Assembly: GCA_003141895.1 (NCBI GenBank)
Contig: PLNT01000013.1
Location: forward strand, 1-51,625
Reading direction: 5' to 3'
Length of the DNA stretch: 51,625 nt
DNA from: Bacteroidales bacterium
GTDB lineage: Bacteria; Bacteroidota; Bacteroidia; Bacteroidales; VadinHA17
Below are positions 31,542 through 39,716 of the stretch, one piece after another. The notes under the pieces were generated by a model. The model was not told the DNA's origin. It worked only from the letters and a program-made list of their open reading frames with translations, and ran no database searches. Position numbers and translations under genes: made by a program. The first letter of the stretch is position 1; every line of letters begins with the position of its first letter.

Positions 31542-33314
31542 TCAATTCGATTTCACAAAGCTTGACATTACAGTCAGTAAGTGGTCTCTCCTGATTGGTT
31601 TTATGAGACAGGCATCACATCCGGCTTCCAGAATAATATCCTTATCATCTTCAAAAATGAAAGCAGTCTGGGCTATTATCGGTATATCCTTTCGGATTTT
31701 TCTAATTTCTTTTGTTGCTTCGATTCCATTCATTTCGGACATCTGCATATCGAGAAGAACAATATCAATATCGGGTGTTATTTTGATTAACTCTAAAGCC
31801 TCCAAACCCGATCTGGCAGTAAGAATAGTAACTCCTGTATCGATGAGTATTCTGTTAAGGTAAATCAAAACATCTTTATTATCATCTACCAGAAGGCATT
31901 TTTTAGAAGTCCAATCAATTGGTATACTGCTGTGATCGTTATTACCGAAAGCTCTTGAACTCCGACTTCCGGCAGGCCTGTATGGAATTGAAAAACTAAA
32001 TTCGGAACCAACTCCTTTTTCTGATTGAACGTAGATTTTCCCGCCCATTCTTTCAACAACTTCCTTTGCAAGGGTAAGTCCAATACCCAGTCCTTCAAAC
32101 GGGCGATGATGGCCATCAAATTCCTGACTGAATTCTTCAAAAATCCGTCCGATATTTTCTTTATTGATCCCAATACCTGTATCTCTGATTCTGAAAACAA
32201 TATTCTGATCTTCAAGTGAATATGAAAATTCAACTGATCCGTCGAGCGTAAATTTTACAGCATTGTCCATCAAATGATTTAACACTCTTTTGAGCCATAT
32301 CCTGTCAGTAAAAATCAAATCACCTAATTCTTCAAAATGATTTTTTACATTTAATATGATAGGTTTCTCATTCCTCCGGATAACCTGACGGGCTTCCTCA
32401 ATTATCTCATTGACTATCATATTAAGCGAAGCCTCTTCATAAGTAATCTGAATCTGAGAACTTTCAAGCCTCGAAAGATCTATAATATCACCAATTATCT
32501 GAAGCAGTTTTTCGCTGTTATGATTAATATGTTCAATATACTCCTCTTTTACTTCATTTGTAAGATTATTTGATAAAAGGAGATTTGAGAATCCGACTAC
32601 ACTGTTGAGAGGAGTACGTATCTCATGAGAAATATTTGCAAGAAAAGTAGATTTTAGTTTTTTACTCGACTCAGCCCCTATATTAGCTTTTATGAGATCT
32701 TCATGAATTTTTTTTAATCGGGTAATGTCGCGGGATATTGTTAATGCTCCAAGAACCTCGCCGGTTTCACTTCTCACCATTACCGATCGTGTTGAAAAGT
32801 ACATGTAATGACCCGCACTATGTTTCAGCCTCACCTCAGATTCAAAAAATCCGTTATTTACCAGTGCCTGTTCTCTTCTCAGCTGATAATCCTGATCCTC
32901 AGGATGAAAAAGATCCTCGGGATTCAAAGAATTATAAGAATTCCTGTCATAGCCAATCATAGAGTAAAAAGCAGAATTGCAGAATCTGAGATTCCAGCTT
33001 CTGTCGTAAAAAGATATCCCATCGTTTGCAGATTGAACCAACATCTCATAGAACTTGTCGGTTTCTATGTGTTTTTTGGTGATAAGATCTTTTTGCCCGG
33101 CCAGTTCTTCATTAGAATGCCTGAGATTAGTGTTCAGATCAGAAATCTGTTTATTTCTTTCAATCAGTTCCTGATTAACCTTTTTGAGTTTAACTGAGAA
33201 AAAAATTACTATAATGCAAATTACTATTAGCAGAGCCAATAGAGTCAGGATCAAACTATTAAAGGGCTCAAAAATAATCAAACCCATTTCCAAAGCCCAG
33301 GCGCTACAGATCAT
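31542..33314 (-). CDS. Hybrid PAS sensor histidine kinase with receiver domain
   Basis: A 590-residue inner-membrane sensor. One transmembrane helix (about 18-42) is followed by a coiled coil (45-85) and a PAS domain (about 88-200). The HisKA domain has phospho-acceptor His230 in NISHEIRTPLN, and the HATPase domain carries DNAVKFT, RDTGIGI and GIGLTLAKEVVERMGG. A C-terminal receiver (471-590) has DD in LVDDNKD, phospho-acceptor Asp522 in LLDMQM and Lys572 in LIKP. Without an output domain, the signal must pass to a separate regulator, not encoded here. It has a single membrane helix and no periplasmic sensor domain. Confidence 0.9.
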   Translation of the reverse strand: MICSAWALEMGLIIFEPFNSLILTLLALLIVICIIVIFFSVKLKKVNQELIERNKQISDLNTNLRHSNEELAGQKDLITKKHIETDKFYEMLVQSANDGISFYDRSWNLRFCNSAFYSMIGYDRNSYNSLNPEDLFHPEDQDYQLRREQALVNNGFFESEVRLKHSAGHYMYFSTRSVMVRSETGEVLGALTISRDITRLKKIHEDLIKANIGAESSKKLKSTFLANISHEIRTPLNSVVGFSNLLLSNNLTNEVKEEYIEHINHNSEKLLQIIGDIIDLSRLESSQIQITYEEASLNMIVNEIIEEARQVIRRNEKPIILNVKNHFEELGDLIFTDRIWLKRVLNHLMDNAVKFTLDGSVEFSYSLEDQNIVFRIRDTGIGINKENIGRIFEEFSQEFDGHHRPFEGLGIGLTLAKEVVERMGGKIYVQSEKGVGSEFSFSIPYRPAGSRSSRAFGNNDHSSIPIDWTSKKCLLVDDNKDVLIYLNRILIDTGVTILTARSGLEALELIKITPDIDIVLLDMQMSEMNGIEATKEIRKIRKDIPIIAQTAFIFEDDKDIILEAGCDACLIKPIRRDHLLTVMSSFVKSN

Positions 33315-33561
33315 AATTCATAGTTCCAACAAATTTTCACGACCAAAGGAATATAGTTCATTTAAAATATGATATAACACAAATATAAATATTCAAACTA
33401 TTACTTCAATCCGAATGTTTATAAAATATGCTAAATTGCGCCTTTGTATTTAAAATTTTCCTTTGCTTAGATTATAAGGATTCAATTCTGGCTTAAAAGT
33501 GCGTAATGATGGGCTTTTCAGAATTAAAATTAATAATCAAATAATATATATTTTAGTGGTG

Positions 33562-34074
33562 ATGGAAAAAAATGAAAGCCAGTATTCAGGAGGCAGACGA
33601 TATAAAAACAAAGATATAACAGTTTATTGGAAACCATCTGCTTGCATTCATGCGTCATATTGTTACAGGGAACTTCTTGAAGTTTTCGATCCGAGCAAAA
33701 GACCATGGGTGGATATGGAAGGTTCTTCAACTGAAAGAATCATTGAAGTTGTAAATCTGTGTCCGACCGAGGCACTTGCCTGGAAATGGATTGATGAAAC
33801 TAAAAACGAATCTGTAGGCAGCGATCAGCTCAATCATATTAAGTTCAGAAGACCAGAACTTATGAATACTGAAGAGAATGATTCGAATAATGAACCAGTA
33901 TCGGTAAAAATAATGCCTGACGGACCTATTGTGCTTAAAGGCAGTTTTACAATCTCCTATAATGGAAATAAGAAAGAAGTTCGCGACAGCATGGTTTCAA
34001 TTTGTCGCTGTGGGGTAAGCGATCATATGCCTTTCTGTGATGGGCAGCATAGAAAAGCAGGTTTTATCGGTTAA
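33562..34074 (+). CDS. Fer4_19 plus CDGSH iron-sulfur protein
   Basis: A 170-residue protein with two iron-sulfur modules. Residues 14-75 are a divergent single-cluster ferredoxin domain (Cys28, Cys34, Cys67-Pro). Residues 148-163 are a CDGSH zinc-finger-like 2Fe-2S site, CRCGVSDHMPFCDGQH, with ligands Cys148, Cys150, Cys159 and His163. The combination is known in bacterial CDGSH proteins and suggests electron or cluster transfer in the cytoplasm. The ATG at 33562 was chosen over a GTG at 33499, whose extra 21 residues are AT-rich and atypical. A second CDGSH gene follows after 11 bp. Confidence 0.85.
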   Translation: MEKNESQYSGGRRYKNKDITVYWKPSACIHASYCYRELLEVFDPSKRPWVDMEGSSTERIIEVVNLCPTEALAWKWIDETKNESVGSDQLNHIKFRRPELMNTEENDSNNEPVSVKIMPDGPIVLKGSFTISYNGNKKEVRDSMVSICRCGVSDHMPFCDGQHRKAGFIG

Positions 34075-34085
34075 AATCTTCGGGT

Positions 34086-34277
34086 ATGGAAGAAAATAAT
34101 GAAAAAAAATCAAAGGTTATAGTCGAAGTCATAGAGTTCGGGCCCCTGAAAATTACAGGAAATTTTTTGATTAAAGACTTACAAAGGAATAAGGAAGAAT
34201 CGCCCGGCGAGGTAAGATTATGCAGATGCGGAAAATCTGCCAATAAACCTTATTGCGATGAATCTTGTAAGAAATAG
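34086..34277 (+). CDS. Mini-CDGSH protein with His-to-Cys ligand change
   Basis: A 63-residue protein that is little more than a CDGSH domain. The cluster motif reads C46-R-C48-G-K-S-A-N-K-P-Y-C57-D-E-S-C61. In the family the motif is CxCxx(S/T)xxxPxCDG(S/A/T)H with a 3Cys-1His ligand set; here the Gly is Glu59 and the His is Cys61, so the cluster would have four Cys ligands. The codons are clear (TGC GAT GAA TCT TGT). It is cotranscribed with the larger CDGSH protein gene 11 bp upstream and may act with it. Confidence 0.8.
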   Translation: MEENNEKKSKVIVEVIEFGPLKITGNFLIKDLQRNKEESPGEVRLCRCGKSANKPYCDESCKK

Positions 34278-34281
34278 GCGA

Positions 34282-34974
34282 TTAACGTGCAACAACATGA
34301 AAACAGTTTTGCATCCTCTCGCAGGTTGCCCAGCATTTATTTTCTGTTCTTAATTGCCAGATAACCTCAGCCAGCGCCTCTTTCAGGTATTTCTTATCAC
34401 AATTTGTCAATACCCATTTCCGTGCAATAAACCTTTTATAGCTGATATCAAAAGCATTTCCATAAAGATGCGGACTATTAGCAGAAGCATTCCCGTTAAA
34501 TTTTCTCAGGCTTTTAACATTACTTGTTTTTCTTGTCATGGATGTGATGTAAAATCTCACCCCCTTTAAACCTTTCTGGGAAGTCTTTTGATCGAGTCTG
34601 CTGGCAATCTCATCAAGAAGCATCTTACTGTCCCTGGTTACACACGGATAGCTGAAAGACATTTTTTCGACAATATATTTATTCCCGCTTTTTACTCTAA
34701 CCAGCTTGCCTTCTGAAATATTCCTATTCAGTTCATTATCATCCTTACAGATTTTAATACCTCTCAATTTTGCTGCAGCTGAATAATCTACGATTCTGTC
34801 ATTCAACTTTCTGCTGAATTCTTTTTGTTTATAGTCCAGACATCGTGTACTAAAGTAAGAATTGGGATTACTCCTTCTTATAGTTTTTATTATAATAACC
34901 GATATCAGGATTATCAACGCACAAAACAAGCTTAACACCGAAAAAACAAGACGCGGGTTTTTAAACTTCTTCAC
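34282..34974 (-). CDS. DUF5715 / M15-like peptidase, membrane-anchored
   Basis: A 230-residue protein with an N-terminal membrane anchor (about 10-30) and a periplasmic domain. It has the zinc site of the D,D-/L,D-carboxypeptidase (M15, VanY-like) fold: His169 and Asp176 in SPHLYGNAFD and His226 in CFHVVAR. It probably trims peptidoglycan stem peptides. It starts 21 bp after the sucC stop codon on the same strand, so the two could share a transcript, though the functions are unrelated. It ends 4 bp from the convergent mini-CDGSH gene. Confidence 0.77.
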   Translation of the reverse strand: MKKFKNPRLVFSVLSLFCALIILISVIIIKTIRRSNPNSYFSTRCLDYKQKEFSRKLNDRIVDYSAAAKLRGIKICKDDNELNRNISEGKLVRVKSGNKYIVEKMSFSYPCVTRDSKMLLDEIASRLDQKTSQKGLKGVRFYITSMTRKTSNVKSLRKFNGNASANSPHLYGNAFDISYKRFIARKWVLTNCDKKYLKEALAEVIWQLRTENKCWATCERMQNCFHVVAR

Positions 34975-34995
34975 CAGAACTCTCTTTCTCTTGTT

Positions 34996-36186
34996 TTAAT
35001 TTAACACTTTAGTCACAAGCTCAGCCGCATCACGGAATGAAATCGCTGAAAAGACCGCAAGCCCTGAATTATCGATTACTTTTTTTGCCTCTTCAGCATT
35101 TGTTCCCTGTAATCTTACTATTACCGGAACATTTATTGCCCCTATTGATTTATACGCTTCAACCACTCCATTGGCTACCCTGTCGCATCTTACTATGCCT
35201 CCGAAAATATTAATCAGAATGGCTTTTACAGCAGGATCTTTAAGGATTATCCTGAACCCTGCTTCAACCGTCTTTGCATTGGCGCCTCCTCCGACATCCA
35301 GGAAATTTGCAGGAGATCCTCCTGAAAGCTTGATTATATCCATTGTTGCCATTGCAAGTCCTGCACCATTAACCATGCAACCTACATTACCATCAAGTTT
35401 TACGAAATTCAGATTATGCATTCCTGCCTCAACGTCTACCGGATCTTCTTCATTAAGATCTCTCATTGCCAGAAGATCTGAATGCCGGAATAATGCATTA
35501 TCATCAAGAACCAATTTACAGTCGACGGCTAAAATTCTGTTATCACTTGTTTTCAATACAGGATTTATCTCAAGTAATTGAGCATCACAGCCTATAAAAG
35601 TTTCATAAATTCCTGAAAGGAACTTTTGCATGTTCTTATAAGCTAATCCCGACAAACCCAGTTTAAAAGCAATATTCCTTGCCTGAAAAGGCAGGATCCC
35701 CATCCCTGGATCAATTTCCTCCGTAAAAATAAGTTCAGGAGATTTCTCGGCTACTTCCTCTATCGACATACCACCTTCAGGAGAGAACATAAAAATATAC
35801 CGGCCTGTATTCCTGTTCAATAGGATGCTTATGTAAAATTCTTCCGTATCAGATTCTCCTTTATAATATACATCCTGTGCAACCAGAACTCTATTTACTT
35901 TCTTACCTTCAGATCCTGTTTGCGGTGTTACTAATTGCATTCCCAGCATCCTTCCAGCGAGTTCACCAACTTCATCAACAGATTTTGCCAGTTTCACACC
36001 ACCACCTTTTCCTCTTCCCCCGGCATGTATCTGAGCTTTTATAACGAAAAACCGGCTTCCAAATTTTTCCTGCAATTGTTTTGCAATTGTAATTGCCTGA
36101 TCAGACGTTTCTGCTACAAAGCCTTCCTGGATGTCAACATTATAAGCTTTCAGTAAGGACTTCCCTTGAAATTCATGAACATTCAT
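34996..36186 (-). CDS. sucC: Succinyl-CoA ligase (ADP-forming) beta subunit
   Basis: A 396-residue ATP-grasp subunit of succinyl-CoA synthetase, a TCA-cycle enzyme that couples succinyl-CoA hydrolysis to ATP or GTP formation. MNVHEFQGKSLLKAYNV is the standard N-terminus; the frame extends 21 codons upstream to 36249 without family similarity, so the ATG at 36186 was chosen. It shows KAQIHAGGRGKGGGVKLA, LEINPVLKT, NGAGLAMATMDIIKL and NIFGGIVRCD near the C-terminal ligase domain. The alpha subunit gene sucD is not adjacent, as is usual in this phylum. Confidence 0.94.
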   Translation of the reverse strand: MNVHEFQGKSLLKAYNVDIQEGFVAETSDQAITIAKQLQEKFGSRFFVIKAQIHAGGRGKGGGVKLAKSVDEVGELAGRMLGMQLVTPQTGSEGKKVNRVLVAQDVYYKGESDTEEFYISILLNRNTGRYIFMFSPEGGMSIEEVAEKSPELIFTEEIDPGMGILPFQARNIAFKLGLSGLAYKNMQKFLSGIYETFIGCDAQLLEINPVLKTSDNRILAVDCKLVLDDNALFRHSDLLAMRDLNEEDPVDVEAGMHNLNFVKLDGNVGCMVNGAGLAMATMDIIKLSGGSPANFLDVGGGANAKTVEAGFRIILKDPAVKAILINIFGGIVRCDRVANGVVEAYKSIGAINVPVIVRLQGTNAEEAKKVIDNSGLAVFSAISFRDAAELVTKVLN

Positions 36187-36287
36187 CTTATGAAAGTTAA
36201 GTTTTAAACCTGGACATTTTGCTAAAGAGCGCCTGTGACAAAATAACAAAATAAAGAGATAAATTGCTTAATTTAGCATAAAAAAGA

Positions 36288-36806
36288 ATGCGTAAGCTTC
36301 AGAACAGGGAACTCGGAAGGAAGACAGTTGAGCAGTTCAGAAATACTGAAAAAGCGCCATTTGTAATAGTGCTTGATAATGTCAGGAGTCAAAGCAATGT
36401 AGGTTCAATATTCAGAACTGCAGATGCATTCCTTACTGAAGCGATCTATCTATGCGGGATAACATCTACACCGCCTCACAGGGAAATACAGAAAACAGCT
36501 CTCGGGGCAACAGAATCAGTAACCTGGAAATACTTCAATCAAACTTCAGAAGCGATTAATGAACTTAAAGAAAAAGGGTACAAATTAATCGCTATTGAAC
36601 AGGCAGAAGGTTCAATTGAACTGCAGGATTTAAACATTGAAATAAATCAGAAATATGCCCTGGTTTTTGGTCATGAAGTAAATGGGGTAGATCAGGAAAT
36701 TGTAAATAGTTGCGATTTTTGCGTGGAGATTCCCCAGTTTGGAACAAAACATTCTTTCAATATTGCAATCAGCGTTGGGATAGTGTTGTGGGAGGTGAAT
36801 AAATAA
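36288..36806 (+). CDS. SpoU-family RNA 2'-O-methyltransferase
   Basis: A 172-residue SPOUT enzyme. It contains LDNVRSQSNVGSIFRTADAF (motif 1), YALVFGHEVNGVDQEIV (motif 2) and FGTKHSFNIAISVGIVLWE (motif 3), which form the trefoil knot that binds S-adenosylmethionine. It methylates ribose in tRNA or rRNA. It has no N-terminal substrate-binding extension, so the exact target (tRNA Gm18-like or other) is uncertain. It is divergent from sucC and ends at a bidirectional terminator. Confidence 0.88.
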   Translation: MRKLQNRELGRKTVEQFRNTEKAPFVIVLDNVRSQSNVGSIFRTADAFLTEAIYLCGITSTPPHREIQKTALGATESVTWKYFNQTSEAINELKEKGYKLIAIEQAEGSIELQDLNIEINQKYALVFGHEVNGVDQEIVNSCDFCVEIPQFGTKHSFNIAISVGIVLWEVNK

Positions 36807-36808
36807 AA

Positions 36809-36836
36809 AAAAGGCCGCTCACCAGAGCAGCCTTTT
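36809..36836. terminator. Bidirectional intrinsic terminator
   Basis: A hairpin AAAAGGCCGCTC / GAGCAGCCTTTT with loop ACCA and one mismatch, between two convergent genes (methyltransferase and OmpA/TPR lipoprotein), with A/T tracts on both sides. Confidence 0.8.
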
Positions 36837-36854
36837 CTATATTAAAGTAAATTC

Positions 36855-38573
36855 TTACTGAACTGCCAATTTGAAAGTCTCATCGTTAAAGAATTTTGCA
36901 AACTCGAGGTCTGTTTGAGCATAACCTTTCCAATCAGCTTTGAAGCCAACTGCATCACGAAGGTTATTCATAGAATAATTCTTGTCATCAAGCCTGGCTC
37001 CAACAACAGCTTTCAGATATGACGGCTTGCCGTTTTTGCCGAGATCTTTCATACTGTCGAGAGTCGATTTTGCTTTATTAACATCACCTTTCAAAAGCTG
37101 AGCAAGAGCAAGATTGAAGCTTGGTTCGTTACCAAAGTAATTTACTGCTTTGTCATATTCGCCTTTTGTAATTGCAATAATACCCAAACCATATTTAGAC
37201 TCAGGAGTTGCAGCTGTCATTGAATTAAAATATTCTTCAGCTTTAGCAACATCACCTTTTACGAGTGAGCCGAAACCAAGATTGTTCTTTACTACATCAT
37301 TATTCTGGATAGCCTTTGCCTTTTCAAATTCAGCAATTCCTTCATCAGTTTTACCCAAAGTCATATAAGTAATACCCATGTTATTTTTAGCACGGATGCA
37401 TTTTGGGAAAAGATCAGCTGTAGTCTGATAAAACTTAAGTTGTTCGTTTGGATCGTTTGTAAGTGTTCCTGCACGAAGCAATTCCTCTATGCCTAATGTT
37501 TTAGGATCTGATCTCATCTGAGCAAGGATCTGTTCGTCGGTACGTCCAACTTTGTCAGTGTTAACTGTCAGTTTTGATCGTCTGAGTTTAGGAAGGATGT
37601 CTGTTTTAAGAACTTCAAATGCAGCGGTCATGTTTTTGATTTCTTTTTCACGAACATCAGGATCTGAATACATTGAGAGAACACGAAGGATAAGATCTTT
37701 GTCCTGAATCTTTGAATTTTCTACTTCTGACTTAAATCCGTCCCAGTCTTCAGGAGTTGTTTTTTCATTAAAGAAACCAGCAGCTTTTGCAGCATCAATT
37801 TTATTAAATTCTTTCTTTATGAATTTGTCAGCAGTTGCGCCTCTTTTTTCTGACAATGGAGCATTGATTTTCATTGATCCGTCTGGAGATGCATATGAAC
37901 TGATTTCTGTAGATTTTAACTGACGATTAGGATCAGCACTTACAGTTTTAATATATTCTTTCAGAAGAGCGATATCTTCAGCTTTTAGTTCCTTACCGTC
38001 AATATCTGCTCTATTTATCTTATAATTAATGTCGGCCAACTGAGCTTCAGGAATTACTCTCACATAATTATCTTTCATTCCGATTGTCTTTGCATCTTTC
38101 TCAACCAGGGTTGAAGTGGCTATTACTCCATCAGCAAGTTTAACCGGATCAAAATCGAGTGACTTTGTGCCTCTTACAGCTTTTATTTTCAAAATCAGCT
38201 GTGACATTTTCATTGCATCCTTGTAAGGAATTGTGCTTGTATAGGTAAAATCTCCGCCATTGGAAGCAGTGATTACCTTATTATTTGCCTGAACACTTTC
38301 ACCCTGAAGAACCTGAACTTTATCAAAAGCAGTTTCACCACCTGCATAGGTAAGAACCGGGGTAGCTGTAACTGTAGTTTTCTTATCAAAGTACTTGGCA
38401 GGGAAGGTACCTTTAATCGTAACAGTAACAACACCTGCGTGTGTTTCAAGAACTTTTGGAGTAACCTCATACTTTATTAAGTTTGAGTTTTTCTTCATCT
38501 TATTCAAACCGCTGCAACTTGACAGTACGGCTGCGACCAGGATAAGGATAAAATAGCTTCTGAAATTTTTCAT
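36855..38573 (-). CDS. OmpA/TPR lipoprotein of the outer membrane
   Basis: A 572-residue lipoprotein with lipobox VLSSC near residue 20. The N-terminal third is beta-rich (IKYEVTPKVLETHAGVVTV). An OmpA-like segment, SYASPDGSMKINAPLSEKRG, suggests peptidoglycan contact. The C-terminal half has TPR repeats (NNMGITYMTLGKTDEGIAEF, NNLGFGSLVKGDVAKAEEYF). The architecture is common in Bacteroidales and is likely a structural envelope protein; the precise role is unknown. A perfect -7 box lies upstream at 38654-38661, and a bidirectional terminator follows the gene. Confidence 0.8.
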   Translation of the reverse strand: MKNFRSYFILILVAAVLSSCSGLNKMKKNSNLIKYEVTPKVLETHAGVVTVTIKGTFPAKYFDKKTTVTATPVLTYAGGETAFDKVQVLQGESVQANNKVITASNGGDFTYTSTIPYKDAMKMSQLILKIKAVRGTKSLDFDPVKLADGVIATSTLVEKDAKTIGMKDNYVRVIPEAQLADINYKINRADIDGKELKAEDIALLKEYIKTVSADPNRQLKSTEISSYASPDGSMKINAPLSEKRGATADKFIKKEFNKIDAAKAAGFFNEKTTPEDWDGFKSEVENSKIQDKDLILRVLSMYSDPDVREKEIKNMTAAFEVLKTDILPKLRRSKLTVNTDKVGRTDEQILAQMRSDPKTLGIEELLRAGTLTNDPNEQLKFYQTTADLFPKCIRAKNNMGITYMTLGKTDEGIAEFEKAKAIQNNDVVKNNLGFGSLVKGDVAKAEEYFNSMTAATPESKYGLGIIAITKGEYDKAVNYFGNEPSFNLALAQLLKGDVNKAKSTLDSMKDLGKNGKPSYLKAVVGARLDDKNYSMNNLRDAVGFKADWKGYAQTDLEFAKFFNDETFKLAVQ

Positions 38574-38653
38574 AATTTAAAAATGTTATTTGTTTATGAT
38601 GATTTGATGACTTTTTTAAAAGGAAATTCTACTAAAAGGTTTTAACTAAAACA

Positions 38654-38661
38654 CAAATTTA
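38654..38661 (-). promoter_or_regulatory. -7 box TAAATTTG of the OmpA/TPR lipoprotein gene
   Basis: A perfect TAnnTTTG match on the minus strand about 80 bp before the start codon; a TTG lies 22 bp further upstream (38684-38686). Confidence 0.55.
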
Positions 38662-38984
38662 TAATAAAATAGTCAAACTTAAGCAATTTAATAAAAAATA
38701 TGTGACTATAGCAAATGAATCACCTTTTTTTTATAATTTGTAGCTACACAAGCTATTACGATCCTTAATACTATTGGTGCCGATAAGTACAATCTCTTCT
38801 TCCCGTTTTAAAGTCATTTCTTTAAAAATTGATTGACAGACCCTGAAATGTTTTTAGATGACACCTATTTATTATTATTATTATATTAATGTAAAGATGA
38901 ATACTAATAAAGTATTCATGTTATATTATTGTTAAAAAAAGTTACACTATTCACGGTTGAGATTTGAACTTTTAGAATGTCGGA
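38662..38984. other. Spacer with no clear gene
   Basis: About 320 bp of AT-rich sequence. It contains a 9-bp stem hairpin ATGAATACT / AGTATTCAT with loop AATAA at 38897-38919, possibly the end of the deoxynucleoside kinase transcript, and a 28-codon minus-strand ORF (MTLKREEEIVLIGT...) that has no recognisable relatives. Nothing else was seen. Confidence 0.4.
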
Positions 38985-39626
38985 TTACAATATCACTTTA
39001 TTAAGACCAACGGGGTAATTATCAAAAAATATAGTGTCTATTATTTTTGAATAATGATCTTCATTGGCTACAAAATCTATATCATTAATATCAATAACAA
39101 GATATTTGTTTTCGTAATCCTGCTTAAAGAAAGCGAAATAACTATCCTGTATCTTCTGTAGATAGTCTTTTGTTATTGATTTCTCGTAGTTTCGACCTCT
39201 CCTTTTAATGTTCTCCATTAATCTTTCAGGATTCAAATGAAGATAGACGTAGATGTCGGGTTTTGGGAGAGAACCATAGATAATATAAAAAATCTGTCTG
39301 TAAAGACTATATTCATCACCTGTAAGTGTTGAAGAAGCGAACACCAGTGACTTCATAAAGTAATAGTCAGCAACAGAAAATGATTTAAATAAGTCCTGGG
39401 GAACCAATTCTTCCTTGAGCTGTTTATACCTGCTTGCCAGGAATGAAAGTTCAAGAGGAAAAGAATATTTCCCGGGGTCGTTATAGAATTTTGGCAGGAA
39501 AGGATTATCAGCAAACTTTTCAAGGATAAGATGCGCATTGAATTGATCGGCAATCCTGCTGGCGAGAGTCGTTTTCCCAGCGCCGATATTCCCTTCTATA
39601 ACTACATAGTTATATTTAATCTTCAT
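38985..39626 (-). CDS. Deoxynucleoside kinase
   Basis: A 213-residue P-loop kinase of the deoxyadenosine/deoxyguanosine kinase family. It has EGNIGAGKTTLASRIA at the N-terminus, the ERSVLEK-like region replaced by ILEKFADNPFLPKFY, and RRGRNYEKSI for the lid. It salvages deoxynucleosides to monophosphates in the cytoplasm. The ATG at 39626 (MKIKYNYVVIEG) was chosen over an upstream TTG at 39650. A terminator separates it from pnp upstream. Confidence 0.88.
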   Translation of the reverse strand: MKIKYNYVVIEGNIGAGKTTLASRIADQFNAHLILEKFADNPFLPKFYNDPGKYSFPLELSFLASRYKQLKEELVPQDLFKSFSVADYYFMKSLVFASSTLTGDEYSLYRQIFYIIYGSLPKPDIYVYLHLNPERLMENIKRRGRNYEKSITKDYLQKIQDSYFAFFKQDYENKYLVIDINDIDFVANEDHYSKIIDTIFFDNYPVGLNKVIL

Positions 39627-39688
39627 CCCTGTGAACAATTGTGGTTTCAATTAATCAAATTTATATATTGGAAGTGAAACGACAATAA

Positions 39689-39714
39689 AAGAGTCCCGCT
39701 AATGCGGGACTCTT
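39689..39714 (-). terminator. Intrinsic terminator of pnp
   Basis: A perfect 11-bp stem AAGAGTCCCGC / GCGGGACTCTT with loop TAAT, 3 bp past the pnp stop codon and followed by T-rich sequence on the minus strand. Confidence 0.85.
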
Positions 39715-39716
39715 GT

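Noticed and set aside
31542-31863. Separate response regulator gene at the 3' end of the kinase
   Set aside because: The receiver domain is in frame with the kinase and no stop separates them, so it is one hybrid protein.
33499-33561. Upstream GTG start for the Fer4_19-CDGSH protein
   Set aside because: The 21 added residues are AT-rich and precede the normal family start; the ATG at 33562 fits better.
38734-38820. 28-codon minus-strand ORF starting MTLKREEEIV
   Set aside because: It is too short to judge, with no recognisable family and no convincing promoter; mentioned only in the spacer entry.
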